Shown one piece after another: positions 34,202 through 47,512 of a stretch of DNA of 64,000 bases. A program made the position numbers and the translations under genes. Each line of letters starts with the position of its first letter. Within the stretch, counting starts at the first letter, position 1. This DNA is from Nitricoxidireducens sp046726235 (GTDB taxonomy: Bacteria > Pseudomonadota > Gammaproteobacteria > Burkholderiales > Rhodocyclaceae): NCBI GenBank assembly GCA_046726235.1, contig JBKPAD010000006.1, positions 62,001 through 126,000 of the forward strand. Reading direction: 5' to 3'. The notes beneath the pieces were generated by a model. The model had not been told where the DNA came from. It saw only the letters and a list, made by a program, of their open reading frames with translations, and ran no database searches.

Positions 34202-34875
34202 GGTTTCCAACCAGGGCCGTCCTGCTCGATCTGGACGGCACGCTGCTCGACACGGTTCTCGACCTGCATGCCGCCGCCAACGGCATGCTCGCCGATCTCG
34301 GCCGTCCGCCGGTGGCCGTCGAGGACATCCGCGCCTACGTCGGGCGCGGCATTCCGAATCTCGTCAAGCGCATCCTCGCCGGCACGCTCGAAGCGGCCGA
34401 CGATCCCGCGCCGCCGCCTGCCCATGCGCTCGAGAGCTTCAAGCGCCACTACGCGCATTTCAACGGTCAGTGCGCGGCGCCGTTCTACGGCGTCTTCGAG
34501 GGCCTGAAGGCGTTGAAGGCCAAGGGCCTGCCGCTCGCGATCATCACCAACAAAGCCTCCGCGTTCACCCAGCCGCTGCTCGAGCGCACGGGCATCGCGC
34601 CCTACGCCGACGTCGTCGTCAGCGGCGATCTGCTGCCGAAGCAAAAGCCCGATCCGATGCCCGTAGTCTGGGCCTGCGGGCGGCTCGGCGTCTCGCCGGC
34701 CGATTGCGTACTGGTCGGCGATTCGATGCACGACTTCAAGGCCGGCCGCGCCGCGGGCTGCCGCGTATTCCTCGTGCCCTACGGCTACAACGAGGGCCAT
34801 GACGTGCGCACGCTGGAGAGCGATGCTATAGTTGCCACCGTTTTCGACGCGGCCAATCTGATAGACCCCGCATGA
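34198..34875 (+). CDS. gph: phosphoglycolate phosphatase
   Basis: A 225-residue HAD-superfamily phosphatase. HAD motif I is VLLDLDGTLLDT, motif II is IITNKAS, Lys in KQKPDPMP, and motif III is VLVGDSMHDFKAGRAAG. It removes phosphate from 2-phosphoglycolate, made when damaged DNA ends are repaired. The start is a TTG overlapping the rpe stop (TTGA); no ATG occurs before the first catalytic motif, which starts only eight codons in, so translation is probably coupled to rpe. Its stop overlaps the trp leader peptide start. Confidence 0.93.
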   Translation: MRFPTRAVLLDLDGTLLDTVLDLHAAANGMLADLGRPPVAVEDIRAYVGRGIPNLVKRILAGTLEAADDPAPPPAHALESFKRHYAHFNGQCAAPFYGVFEGLKALKAKGLPLAIITNKASAFTQPLLERTGIAPYADVVVSGDLLPKQKPDPMPVVWACGRLGVSPADCVLVGDSMHDFKAGRAAGCRVFLVPYGYNEGHDVRTLESDAIVATVFDAANLIDPA

Positions 34876-34940
34876 TGCAGCTCCACACACCGACGACACC
34901 CGCCCCGATCTGGGCAGAGGCCTGGCCCTGGCGTAGCTAG
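34872..34940 (+). CDS. trpL: trp operon leader peptide
   Basis: A 22-codon reading frame ending in a run with three Trp codons within seven (residues 14, 18 and 20; IWAEAWPW) and a TAG stop, placed 71 bases before trpE. This is what a ribosome-stalling leader for attenuation looks like. A CCTGGC/GCCAGG hairpin (34927-34932 with 34940-34945) covers the last Trp codon and the stop. The first ATG overlaps the gph stop codon and a second ATG follows at once. No clear ribosome binding site is seen, so translation may be coupled to gph. Confidence 0.8.
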   Translation: MMQLHTPTTPAPIWAEAWPWRS

Positions 34941-34982
34941 CCAGGTTCCGTTTCGCCTTTTCCTCGCGCGCATCCAGCGCGC
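34927..34982 (+). promoter_or_regulatory. trp attenuator region with two hairpins
   Basis: After the Trp codons come a 6-bp stem (34927-34932 with 34940-34945, loop GTAGCTA) and a second 6-bp GC stem (34966-34971 with 34977-34982, loop ATCCA). In a leader-peptide attenuator the first would be the pause or protector stem. The second could be the downstream stem, but the nearest T-run (34997-35000) is 14 bases further on, so a classic terminator is not visible. Ribosome position on the leader probably decides between these folds and one that favours trpE expression. Confidence 0.45.
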
Positions 34983-35011
34983 CGTCGTCGATACCGTTTT
35001 GTGGAGTTCCC

Positions 35012-36487
<1,476 letters not shown>

Positions 36488-36498
36488 AGGAGACGACG

Positions 36499-37065
36499 AT
36501 GCTGCTAATGATCGACAACTACGACTCCTTCACCTACAACCTCGTGCAGTACTTCGGCGAGCTTGGCGAGGAGGTGCGCGTGTATCGCAACGACGCCATC
36601 ACGCTGAAGGAAATCGCGGCGATGAAGCCGGACCGCATCGTGATCTCGCCGGGGCCGTGCGCGCCGGCGCAGGCCGGCATTTCGGTGGCGACGATCAAGG
36701 AATTCGCCGGCAGGATTCCGCTGCTCGGCGTCTGCCTCGGCCACCAGAGCATCGGCGAGGCCTTCGGCGGGCGCATCGTCCACGCCGCGAAGCCGATGCA
36801 CGGCAAGCTCTCGCCCGTGCAGCACAAGGACATCGGCGTGTTCAAGGGCCTGCCGAACCCGCTGACGGCGACGCGCTACCACTCGCTCGCCATCGAGCGC
36901 GCGACGCTGCCCGACTGCCTCGAGATCACCGCCTGGACCGACGACGGCGAGATCATGGGCGTGCGCCACAAGACGCTCGCCGTCGAAGGCGTGCAGTTCC
37001 ACCCTGAATCGATCATGACCGAGCGCGGCCACGACCTGCTCGCCAACTTCTTGAAGGGAGCCTGA
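36499..37065 (+). CDS. trpG: anthranilate synthase component II (glutamine amidotransferase)
   Basis: A 188-residue class I amidotransferase that releases ammonia from glutamine for TrpE. Seen are MIDNYDSFTYNLVQYF, ISPGPCAPAQAG, the nucleophile in LLGVCLGHQ (Cys near residue 79) and the His-Glu pair in VQFHPESI. No fused TrpD domain. AAGGAGA lies before the ATG, 11 bases after trpE; trpD starts one base after the stop. Confidence 0.95.
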   Translation: MLLMIDNYDSFTYNLVQYFGELGEEVRVYRNDAITLKEIAAMKPDRIVISPGPCAPAQAGISVATIKEFAGRIPLLGVCLGHQSIGEAFGGRIVHAAKPMHGKLSPVQHKDIGVFKGLPNPLTATRYHSLAIERATLPDCLEITAWTDDGEIMGVRHKTLAVEGVQFHPESIMTERGHDLLANFLKGA

Positions 37066-37066
37066 G

Positions 37067-38092
37067 ATGATCACGCCGCAGGAAGCGCTCCAGCGCACCA
37101 TCGAGCACCGCGAAATATTCCATGACGAGATGCTGCACCTGATGCGGCTGATAATGAACGGCGAGGTCTCGCCGGTGATGACCGCCGCGATCCTCGCCGG
37201 CCTGCGCACGAAGAAGGAAACCATCGGCGAGATCGCCGCTGCGGCGACCGTGATGCGCGAGCTGTGCACGAAGGTCGAGGTGCCGAACAACGGCAACTTC
37301 GTCGACATCGTCGGCACCGGCGGCGACTCGGCGCACACATTCAACATCTCGACCGCCTCGGCCTTCGTCGCCGCCGCCGCCGGCGCCAAGGTCGCCAAGC
37401 ACGGCGGCCGCAGCGTGTCGTCGAAGTCCGGCTCGGCCGACGTGCTCGAAGCGCTCGGCGCCAACATCGCCCTGCAGGCGCCGCAGGTGGCCGAGTGCAT
37501 CGCCGCCGTCGGCATGGGTTTCATGTTCGCGCCCAACCACCACCCAGCGATGAAGAACGTCGCCCCGGTACGCAAGGAAATGGGCGTGCGCACGATGTTC
37601 AACATCCTGGGCCCGCTGACCAACCCGGCTGGCGCGCCGAACACGCTGATGGGCGTGTTCCATCCCGACCTCGTCGGCATCCAGGTGCGCGTCATGCAGC
37701 GCCTCGGCGCCCAGCACGTGCTGGTCGTCTGGGGCAAGGACGGCATGGACGAGATCTCGCTCGGCGCGGCGACGCTGGTCGGCGAGCTCAAGGACGGCGA
37801 GATCCGCGAATACGAAATCCACCCCGAGGACTTCGGGCTGCAGATGGTCTCCAACCGCGGTCTGCGGGTCGCCGATGCCGCCGAATCGAAGGCGATGCTG
37901 ATCGGCGCGCTCGAGAACAAGCCCGGCACGGCGCGCGAGATCGTCGCGCTCAACGCCGGCAGCGCGCTCTACGCCGCCAACCTCGCCGCCTCGATCGGCG
38001 ACGGCATCGCCAAGGCGCGCGAGGCCATCGCCAGCGGCGCCGCGCGCAAGAAGCTCGACGACTTCGTTCAATTCACGCGCAAGTTCTTGTGA
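37067..38092 (+). CDS. trpD: anthranilate phosphoribosyltransferase
   Basis: A 341-residue enzyme joining anthranilate and phosphoribosyl pyrophosphate. The PRPP loop is VGTGGDSAHTFNISTASAFVAAAAG, with KHGGRSVSSKSGSADVLEALG and FMFAPNHHPAMKNVAPVRKEMGVRTMFNILGPLTNPA downstream, all at normal places. It starts one base after the trpG stop, and its own stop overlaps the trpC GTG. Confidence 0.95.
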   Translation: MITPQEALQRTIEHREIFHDEMLHLMRLIMNGEVSPVMTAAILAGLRTKKETIGEIAAAATVMRELCTKVEVPNNGNFVDIVGTGGDSAHTFNISTASAFVAAAAGAKVAKHGGRSVSSKSGSADVLEALGANIALQAPQVAECIAAVGMGFMFAPNHHPAMKNVAPVRKEMGVRTMFNILGPLTNPAGAPNTLMGVFHPDLVGIQVRVMQRLGAQHVLVVWGKDGMDEISLGAATLVGELKDGEIREYEIHPEDFGLQMVSNRGLRVADAAESKAMLIGALENKPGTAREIVALNAGSALYAANLAASIGDGIAKAREAIASGAARKKLDDFVQFTRKFL

Positions 38093-38889
38093 GCCGCAGC
38101 GACATCCTCGAACGCATCCTCGCCGTCAAGCGCGAGGAAGTCATCGCCGCCAAGGCAGCCAAGCCGCTGGCTGTCGTGCGCACCGAAGCCGAAGCGCAGC
38201 CGCCGGCGCGCGACTTCGTCGGCGCCATCCGCGCCAAGCTGGCTGCCGGCCAGCCGGCCGTCATCGCCGAGATCAAAAAGGCCAGCCCGTCGAAAGGCGT
38301 GCTGCGCGAGGACTTCCGTCCCGCCAAAATCGCCGCCGATTACGAGAAGCACGGCGCCGCCTGCCTCTCCGTGCTCACTGACCGCCAGTTCTTCCAGGGC
38401 GCGCCCGAATACCTGCAGGCCGCCCGCACCGCCTGTGCGCTGCCGGCCCTGCGCAAGGACTTCATGGTCGATCCCTATCAGGTCTGGGAAGCGCGCGCCA
38501 TGGGCGCCGATGCGATCCTGCTGATCGTCGCCGCCTTGACCCTGCCGCAGATGCGGGAAATGGAAGACCTGGCGAACTCGCTGGGCATGGCCGTGCTGGT
38601 GGAATCCCATGACGGCGCCGAGGTCGACACCGCCCTGCAGCTCAAGACGCCGCTGATCGGCATCAACAACCGCAACCTGCGGACCTTCGAGGTCTCGCTC
38701 GACACCACGATCGCCCAACTCGGCCGCATCCCGGCCGACCGCATCGTCGTCACCGAATCCGGCATCCTCAAGCCCGAAGACGTCGCCCTGATGCGCCGCA
38801 ACAAGGTCGGCGCCTTCCTCGTCGGCGAGGCCTTCATGCGCGCGCCGGCCCCCGGAGCAGCCCTTTCGGCCCTGTTATCCACAGGCTAG
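38089..38889 (+). CDS. trpC: indole-3-glycerol-phosphate synthase
   Basis: A 266-residue TIM-barrel enzyme closing the indole ring. Motifs are VIAEIKKASPSKGVLREDF, LSVLTDRQFFQG, ALRKDFMVDPYQVWEARAMGADAILLI, VESHD, IGINNRNLRTFEV and VTESGI. Start is a GTG overlapping the trpD stop (GTGA). No fused phosphoribosylanthranilate isomerase, and trpF, trpB and trpA are not in this window, so the pathway is split over at least two places. Confidence 0.95.
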   Translation: MSRSDILERILAVKREEVIAAKAAKPLAVVRTEAEAQPPARDFVGAIRAKLAAGQPAVIAEIKKASPSKGVLREDFRPAKIAADYEKHGAACLSVLTDRQFFQGAPEYLQAARTACALPALRKDFMVDPYQVWEARAMGADAILLIVAALTLPQMREMEDLANSLGMAVLVESHDGAEVDTALQLKTPLIGINNRNLRTFEVSLDTTIAQLGRIPADRIVVTESGILKPEDVALMRRNKVGAFLVGEAFMRAPAPGAALSALLSTG

Positions 38890-39067
38890 TTGCAAAAAGG
38901 CAACAGCGACGAAGCCCACCTTCGTCATAAAGGGGGTTTCCAACCCTCCGAGCCGCCGTCGGCTGGCAGAATCGGCGCATCCTCTGGAAACAGGGATGAA
39001 GCGGAACCAGTGGCAAACCACGTGGAGTCATTGAGACCGCAACCTTTAACGACAAGGAGATACATCA
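38890..39067 (+). other. intergenic region before the porin gene
   Basis: No gene was found here. A 7-bp stem (GACGAAG/CTTCGTC, 38908-38914 with 38920-38926) follows trpC but has no T-run after it, so a terminator is not supported. The region ends with AAGGAGA about nine bases before the porin ATG, a strong ribosome binding site. A promoter for the porin must lie here, but no clear pair of boxes could be picked. Confidence 0.5.
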
Positions 39068-40273
39068 ATGCAGAAGAAACTGATCGCCCTGGCCATCGCC
39101 GGCCTCTCCGGCGCCGCCTTCGCCCAGTCGAACGTCACCGTCTACGGCGTCATGGACACCACTTGGGAAAGCGTCAAGGCCACGGGTGCGACGACCGTCA
39201 GCACCACCGCCAACCAAGCCAGCATGTCTCGTCTGGCGAACAACTCCTCGAACATCGGCTTCAAGGGTTCCGAAGCTCTGGGCAACGGCCTGACCGCCGT
39301 ATTCCAGATCGAAACGGGTGTCGCGTCCGACGCCGCGGGTGCCGCTGGCGCGACCGGCGCCGGTACGGCCTTCGGTGCCATTCGTGACACGTTCGTCGGC
39401 GTCGCCGGCGGCTTCGGTACCGTCGTTGCCGGTACCCTGACGCACCCGATGCGCGCCTACGGCGCCAAGGTCGACTTCAACCCGGGCGCTTCCGGCTCCG
39501 GCTTCACCGGTTCGATCTATGGCGAATTCAACGGCGTCAAGGCCGGCACCGATGATCGCGCTTCCAACGCCATCGCCTACGTTTCGCCGAGCTTCAACGG
39601 CTTCAGCGTCATCGGCGCGTACGTGAACGGTGAGAGCCGCTTCACGAACGAAAACGGCAACGGCACGACCGCCAAGAACCGCAACAGCCGCGCTTGGCAG
39701 CTCGCCGCTCAGTACGAAAACGGCCCGCTGTTCGTCGGCTACGCACACCATGACGCCAAGGATCCGAACGTCGTCGCTCTCGGTGCCACCGCTGCCGCCG
39801 CCGGCGCTGCCAACGACAACGAGAAGTTCAAGGCTGACCGTATCGTCGGCAAGTACGAATTCGCGAGCAAGACGACTGTTAGCGCCCTGTGGGACAAGCA
39901 GAAGTACAACCTGGAGCGTGCTGCCGGCACGACGGGCGACGCTGTCCGCAAGGCCTGGATGATCGGCGCCAACCAGAACTTCGGCGCTCACAACGTCTGG
40001 CTGCAGTTTGCCAAAGCCAAGGACGCGACCGGTACGCTCGTCGATGCGCTCGCCGACACTTCGGCCAAGCAAGTTACGCTGGGCTACTCCTACGCTCTGA
40101 GCAAGCGTACCATGGTGCATGCCTTCTACTCGAAGATCACCAACGGTAACGCCGGTGAGTATGACTTCTACGTCAACGGCGCCATGCGCAGCCCCGCTTC
40201 GACCACCGCTCTCGGCGCGTCCGACGGTGCCGATCCGACGGCCTACGGCGTTGGTATTCGCCACTCCTTCTAA
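39068..40273 (+). CDS. outer membrane porin, Gram-negative porin (Porin_4) family
   Basis: A 401-residue trimeric-type porin of betaproteobacteria. The signal peptide ends at AFA/QSN (residue about 19); mature start SNVTVYGVMDTTWE is typical, as are NSSNIGFKGSEALGNGLTAVFQIE and the C-terminal YGVGIRHSF ending in Phe. Codon use is distinct from the neighbours, with more GCT, GGT and CGT, as in highly expressed genes. It has its own strong ribosome binding site and a strong terminator, so it is a single-gene unit. Selectivity is not known. Confidence 0.93.
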   Translation: MQKKLIALAIAGLSGAAFAQSNVTVYGVMDTTWESVKATGATTVSTTANQASMSRLANNSSNIGFKGSEALGNGLTAVFQIETGVASDAAGAAGATGAGTAFGAIRDTFVGVAGGFGTVVAGTLTHPMRAYGAKVDFNPGASGSGFTGSIYGEFNGVKAGTDDRASNAIAYVSPSFNGFSVIGAYVNGESRFTNENGNGTTAKNRNSRAWQLAAQYENGPLFVGYAHHDAKDPNVVALGATAAAAGAANDNEKFKADRIVGKYEFASKTTVSALWDKQKYNLERAAGTTGDAVRKAWMIGANQNFGAHNVWLQFAKAKDATGTLVDALADTSAKQVTLGYSYALSKRTMVHAFYSKITNGNAGEYDFYVNGAMRSPASTTALGASDGADPTAYGVGIRHSF

Positions 40274-40299
40274 TCGACTCCCGTCGATCTGAAGTTAAG

Positions 40300-40325
40300 A
40301 CGGCCGCCTTCGGGCGGCCGTTTTT
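40300..40325 (+). terminator. rho-independent terminator of the porin gene
   Basis: An 8-bp GC stem CGGCCGCC/GGCGGCCG closed by a TTCG tetraloop is followed at once by five T residues, 26 bases after the porin stop. This is a textbook intrinsic terminator. Confidence 0.95.
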
Positions 40326-41222
40326 CATGGAGTAACAGGGGACACCCATTAGCCGGCCGGCGTCAAGCGAGTAACGAATCCCATGGCGGCGCCAGCCGCC
40401 GGTTTTCAATCTTTCCCCACGCCGTTTGCAGTTGCCGATCACGCCCGTTTCTTCGAATCATGGCTGCGACGAATCGCGCCAGACACCCATGTGGATCAAG
40501 CGAGCGGCGATGAATCTGCCTGTCGCCCTGGCGGCTTCGCCGCCCCAGAAGAACGTTGGTGCCGTAACGCGTCCAATGGGTTCACGCAGACCCGTGGGTG
40601 CCGATGCCTCGGCGCCATTCCCTTGCTGGCTCACGTTGCGGGCGATCCGCTTGTGCTGCAAACCTTTGACGGCGCCCGGCGTCCAATTCAGACCCGTTGG
40701 CTTGTATTCCAGTCCCCAATTCTGGCTCACCGGTTCCGTCGAAACTCATGCGAAGCAGCGCGCCATGTCGAACGGCTTGCGCTCCTTCAGAATGTGGAAG
40801 CAGGCCCGCGCCAGCTTGTGCGCCAGCGCCTTGATCGCCACCACGTTGTTCGTCTTTGCCTTCTTCCGCTCGTAGAAACGTTTCGCCTCGGCGCAGTAGC
40901 GCAGCGCGAAGTTGGCCGCCTCGACGAAGGCCCATGCTAGGTACTTGTTGCCGTTCTTGGTGTTCCCTTCCCCCTTCTTCTTGCCGTTGCTGGTGCGCAC
41001 GCTGTCGACGCAGCGCGCGTAGGAGGCGAAGTTGCCGGCCGCAGCAAGCGGTCGATCGGCCCCGTTTCCAGCAAGATCGTCGTCGCCAGCACGCGACCGA
41101 TCCCCGGTACGCTGGTGAGCAATCCATACTCCGGCCGCTCGGAGATTTTTTCCTGAAGACGCTTTTCCAGAGCTATATTTCATCTCGGCCTCCCGTTGGT
41201 TAAAGCACGTTCGCAAACTCAC
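40326..41222 (-). mobile_element. IS110-family insertion sequence remnant
   Basis: The stretch between the porin terminator and the aldolase gene carries the 3' part of an IS110-type transposase (next entry) and, on its downstream side (40326-40745), 420 bases without a gene I can support. An open frame of 90 codons there (40458-40730, minus) has no family likeness and probably belongs to the IS end. No terminal repeats were found, as is usual for IS110, and the limits are approximate. In IS110-type elements a guide (bridge) RNA lies beside the transposase gene; none could be confirmed here. Confidence 0.55.
40746..41182 (-). pseudogene. IS110-family transposase, C-terminal fragment with frameshift
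   Basis: About the last 145 residues of an IS110 transposase. The upstream part reads ALEKRLQEKISERPEYGLLTSVPGIGRVLATTILLETGPIDRL (Transposase_20 helix-hairpin-helix); the rest, AAAGNFASYARCVDS then KKKGEGNTKNGNKYLAWAFVEAANFALRY, is in another frame. The simplest account is loss of one base near 41045. The N-terminal RuvC-like DEDD domain is absent, so the gene is dead. The ATG at 41182 or a longer frame could make only a scrambled product. Confidence 0.8.
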
Positions 41223-41324
41223 TTTAACCCCGCCTCCACTATGGCAGCGGGAGGCCGGCTAGATGATTTTCAGACCACGGTTTCCTCGGCTGCCGCCAGC
41301 AACGGCACTGGAAACGCTTGGGCT

Positions 41325-41954
41325 CTACTGCTGGCCGTAGCTCGCGAACTTCCCGATCACCGTCTTCATCTCCGCTTCACCGAGCAGCCGCGGTTCGCCG
41401 AGTTGCATCACGCGCCAGAATTGCTCGCTCAGCGTTTCGAGTTCGACGGCCTTGGCAAGTGCCTCCTGGAGATCTCTACCAAACACCACCATACCGTGAT
41501 GTGCCATCAGGCAGGCACTGCGATCTTCCAGCGCTCCAACTATCGCATCCGACAACTCTTGAGTGCCAAAGGTCGCATAGTCGGCGCAGCGCACGTCGTC
41601 GCCGCCGAAGCGGGCGACCATGTAGTGAAATGCCGGGATCGCCATGCCCATGCAGGCGAGGCTGGTGGCGAACGATGAGTGCGTGTGGATGACGGCACCG
41701 GCTTCGGAGCGGGCGGCGTAGATGTCGCGATGGAAGCGCCATTCGGAAGAGGGCTTGCGCAGCCCTTGCGGCGTGCCGTCCATGGCGACGAAGACCATGT
41801 CGCCCGGTTCGCAGCGGTCGTAGGGCATGCCGGTCGGCGTGATGACGAAGCCACCGTCCGTCCGTGCGCTAACGTTGCCTGCCGTGCCGCGGTTGATGCC
41901 CGAGCCGTTCATGGCGCGGGCGGTGGCGAGGACGGCCACCATTGGCCCATTCAC
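41325..41954 (-). CDS. class II aldolase, L-fuculose-1-phosphate aldolase-like (Ald2 type)
   Basis: A 209-residue zinc aldolase. It follows FucA closely: INRGTAGNVSAR, ITPTGMPYD, PSSEWRFH (Glu71), VIHTHSS (His90, His92), HYMVARFGG, YATFGTQELS and AHHGM (His153), so catalytic and zinc residues are kept. With mtnA at the other end of the operon it probably splits 5-methylthioribulose 1-phosphate or 5-deoxyribulose 1-phosphate into DHAP and an aldehyde (inference). The dehydratase MtnB is in the same superfamily, but the FucA-type motifs fit better. Start is a GTG overlapping the upstream stop; an ATG at 41942 is possible. Confidence 0.85.
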   Translation of the reverse strand: MNGPMVAVLATARAMNGSGINRGTAGNVSARTDGGFVITPTGMPYDRCEPGDMVFVAMDGTPQGLRKPSSEWRFHRDIYAARSEAGAVIHTHSSFATSLACMGMAIPAFHYMVARFGGDDVRCADYATFGTQELSDAIVGALEDRSACLMAHHGMVVFGRDLQEALAKAVELETLSEQFWRVMQLGEPRLLGEAEMKTVIGKFASYGQQ

Positions 41955-42448
41955 GGTTTCTGTTTCCGCGTCAATTCCGCGAGAGCGCGTTCCAGCGCCA
42001 TGCGGTCACCTATGTCCTTGCTGCGCACGGTCTGCTTGGTCTTCAGAAGCCCCTCGAGATCTACCGTGTGTACTGGCGTTCCGTCGTCAAGCACTACGGT
42101 ACGACGAAAAGGCAGCAAGGTCTCGTAGCTTTCGCCACAGGCGTTGAACATGACATCGACGACGAACTCGTCGGCAACGCGGATCGTGGCTTTTTCCTCG
42201 AACCACGCGGGGTCGATGTCGGCGGCTACGCGGTCGGGAAGAACGAGCAACGCGCGCCGAATCATTTCGCCGCTGGCGAACGTGGCCGGAACCAGGATAT
42301 CAATGTCGGTCGTGGCGCGCTCGTAGCCAAGCGCGTAGAGCGCGTAGCCGCCGATCAGCAGATAGTCGGCGTCGCTTTCATTCAGCGCTCGAACGACGGT
42401 GATCAGGTCATCAACCGTCGCCGGACGCGCGACCTTTTCGTCAGTCAT
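41951..42448 (-). CDS. nucleotidyltransferase-fold protein
   Basis: A 165-residue protein. The N-terminal part has the NTase signature LLIGGYALYALGYERATTDIDILV, with GG and the DxD pair; the rest (VVDVMFNACGESYETLLPFRRTVVL, VHTVDLEGLLKTKQTVRSKD) fits the DUF6036/AbiEii-like group of minimal nucleotidyltransferases. Such proteins occur as toxins, antitoxins or RNA-modifying enzymes. It overlaps the small gene upstream by eight bases and the aldolase downstream by four, so it lies inside a metabolic operon to which it has no clear link. The role is unknown. Confidence 0.75.
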   Translation of the reverse strand: MTDEKVARPATVDDLITVVRALNESDADYLLIGGYALYALGYERATTDIDILVPATFASGEMIRRALLVLPDRVAADIDPAWFEEKATIRVADEFVVDVMFNACGESYETLLPFRRTVVLDDGTPVHTVDLEGLLKTKQTVRSKDIGDRMALERALAELTRKQKP

Positions 42449-42673
42449 GCCAGCCGCGCCGCCGGGCCAACTCAACCATCCCGGCGACGATGATTTCTTG
42501 CCATGCGGCATCGGCCGCTTCGTGGCTATCGAAAGCGTAGACGCCGCGTCGGATCGGCAGCCGAAGGCCCGGTGCAAGCCGACGCATGGAATCGTTCCAG
42601 CGCGCGCCCGCAATCAGCCGTTGCGCCGAGGGTTCGCGCGTGATCCGATACTGCTCGCGTTTGCCGACGATTC

Positions 42674-42677
<4 letters not shown>
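42441..42677 (-). CDS. small hypothetical protein (possible partner of the nucleotidyltransferase)
   Basis: A 78-residue basic protein, rich in Arg in the middle (MRRLAPGLRLPIRRGVYAFDSHEAADAAWQE), with no family I recognise. The start ATG overlaps the mtnA stop (ATGA) and the 3' end overlaps the nucleotidyltransferase start, which argues for real translation. The layout of a small basic gene just before a minimal nucleotidyltransferase resembles a two-gene toxin-antitoxin style pair, but this is only a guess from arrangement. Confidence 0.6.
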
Positions 42678-43660
<983 letters not shown>

Positions 43661-43679
43661 GCCTTCGCCGGGCCGCCCC

Positions 43680-43708
43680 AAAAAGGCATGCGCCCCCCCG
43701 TGGGGGGC
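43680..43708 (-). terminator. probable terminator after secA
   Basis: On the minus strand a GCCCCCC/GGGGGGC stem (43702-43708 with 43692-43698, short loop) is followed, after seven bases, by five T residues (43684-43680). It lies between the secA stop and the mtnA start, so it may end secA transcription. The gap between stem and T-run makes it weaker than a standard terminator. Confidence 0.45.
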
Positions 43709-43745
43709 AGCGAGCCGGTTTCGCGAGCGTGGGGGGCCATGTTTT

Positions 43746-46472
<2,727 letters not shown>

Positions 46473-46547
46473 GAAGCGTGCCGGCCCGTCGAAAAAGGGC
46501 TTGATTCTAGCATGCAGGGCTCGCCGGCCCCGCCGCTGCGGGCCGCG

Positions 46548-47489
46548 TCAGTGCCGGCTGGCGAGCTTGGCGACGCCCTTTTGAGCCTGCTCGAGGAAGC
46601 GGTTCGGGTTCTGCGCCACGCCGCGGATGCGGACCTCGAAATGCAGGTGCGGGCCGGTCGAGCGACCGCTGCTGCCCACCTCGGCGATCTTCTGGCCGCG
46701 GCGCACCAGGGCGCCCGTCTTCACGAACACCTTGGAACTGTGCGCATAGCGCGTGATGAGATCGTTGCCGTGGTCGATCTCGACCATGTTGCCGTACTGC
46801 GGGTGCTTCTCGACGGTGATGACGACGCCCGCGGCGGCGGCCTTGATGGTGGTACCCATCTCGGCCGTAAAGTCGATGCCTTCGTGAATCGCCGCCTCGC
46901 CCGTGAAGGGATCGACACGCCAGCCGAAGCCGGAGGCGTTCCATTGCGCCTGCACCGGCAGCGCCGTCGGCAGGAAACTCTTGCGGATGCGTTCCTCGAG
47001 CAGGCGTTCCTCGAGCGCCGTGAGCGTCGCCGTGCGCAGCTCGACCTGGCGCGAAAGCTTGTCGAGCGCGTCCTGCAGTTCGTCCGGCGTCAGGCTGCGC
47101 GGCTGGATCAGCGGACCGCCGCGGCCTTCCTTCGGCGTTTCCTGGATCTTCTCCGGCTTCATGCCCGCCAGCGCCGCGAGGCGCTCGCCGAGGGAATCGA
47201 GCCGCGTCAGTTGCGCCTGCATCTGGCCGAGGCGCACGGCCATCGAGTTGATGTTCTCGCGCACGAATTCCTTGCTCTTCTGGGCCTCGTCGAGGCTGAT
47301 GGCGCGCACGAGGTTCTGCAGGAAGGGCAGGCGGATCTCGGCGGCATGGCGCACGGTGACGTAGGAGAACAGCGTCGCCAGGACGATCACGAGGGCGCCA
47401 AGCCCGGCGATGGCGGCGAAAACATGACGTCCCGTGAGAGTGACTGTCTTTGCCGTTGCCAGGCGGTCTGATACGAGAATAATATGCAT
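46548..47489 (-). CDS. M23 family metallopeptidase, NlpD/EnvC-like
   Basis: A 313-residue envelope protein. One N-terminal membrane segment (about residues 23-45), a coiled-coil-rich middle (about 60-190), and a C-terminal LytM/M23 domain with GWRVDPFTGEAAIHEGIDFTAEMGT, HGNDLITRYAHSSKV and SSGRSTGPHLHFEVR. The zinc ligands His...Asp and HLH are kept, so an active peptidoglycan endopeptidase is likely. GGGAGGGAGAA before the ATG decides the start. It is divergent from dciA and lies in the lpxC-secA region, as often in betaproteobacteria. Confidence 0.9.
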   Translation of the reverse strand: MHIILVSDRLATAKTVTLTGRHVFAAIAGLGALVIVLATLFSYVTVRHAAEIRLPFLQNLVRAISLDEAQKSKEFVRENINSMAVRLGQMQAQLTRLDSLGERLAALAGMKPEKIQETPKEGRGGPLIQPRSLTPDELQDALDKLSRQVELRTATLTALEERLLEERIRKSFLPTALPVQAQWNASGFGWRVDPFTGEAAIHEGIDFTAEMGTTIKAAAAGVVITVEKHPQYGNMVEIDHGNDLITRYAHSSKVFVKTGALVRRGQKIAEVGSSGRSTGPHLHFEVRIRGVAQNPNRFLEQAQKGVAKLASRH

Positions 47490-47512
47490 CGTCTTCTCCC
47501 TCCCGAAACCGC

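Noticed and set aside
34966..34982. GC hairpin as the trp attenuator terminator
   Set aside because: The nearest T-run is 14 bases away, so a classic intrinsic terminator is not supported; it is kept only as part of the leader region.
38908..38926. Hairpin after trpC as a terminator
   Set aside because: The 7-bp stem is followed by ATAAAGG, not a T-run.
40458..40730. 90-codon minus-strand frame downstream of the IS110 fragment as a gene
   Set aside because: No family likeness, no clear ribosome binding site, and it lies within the presumed IS end.
41325..41954. Calling the class II aldolase MtnB (dehydratase)
   Set aside because: The motifs GTAGNVS, PSSEWRFH and YATFGTQELS follow fuculose-1-phosphate aldolase closely; a profile search would decide.
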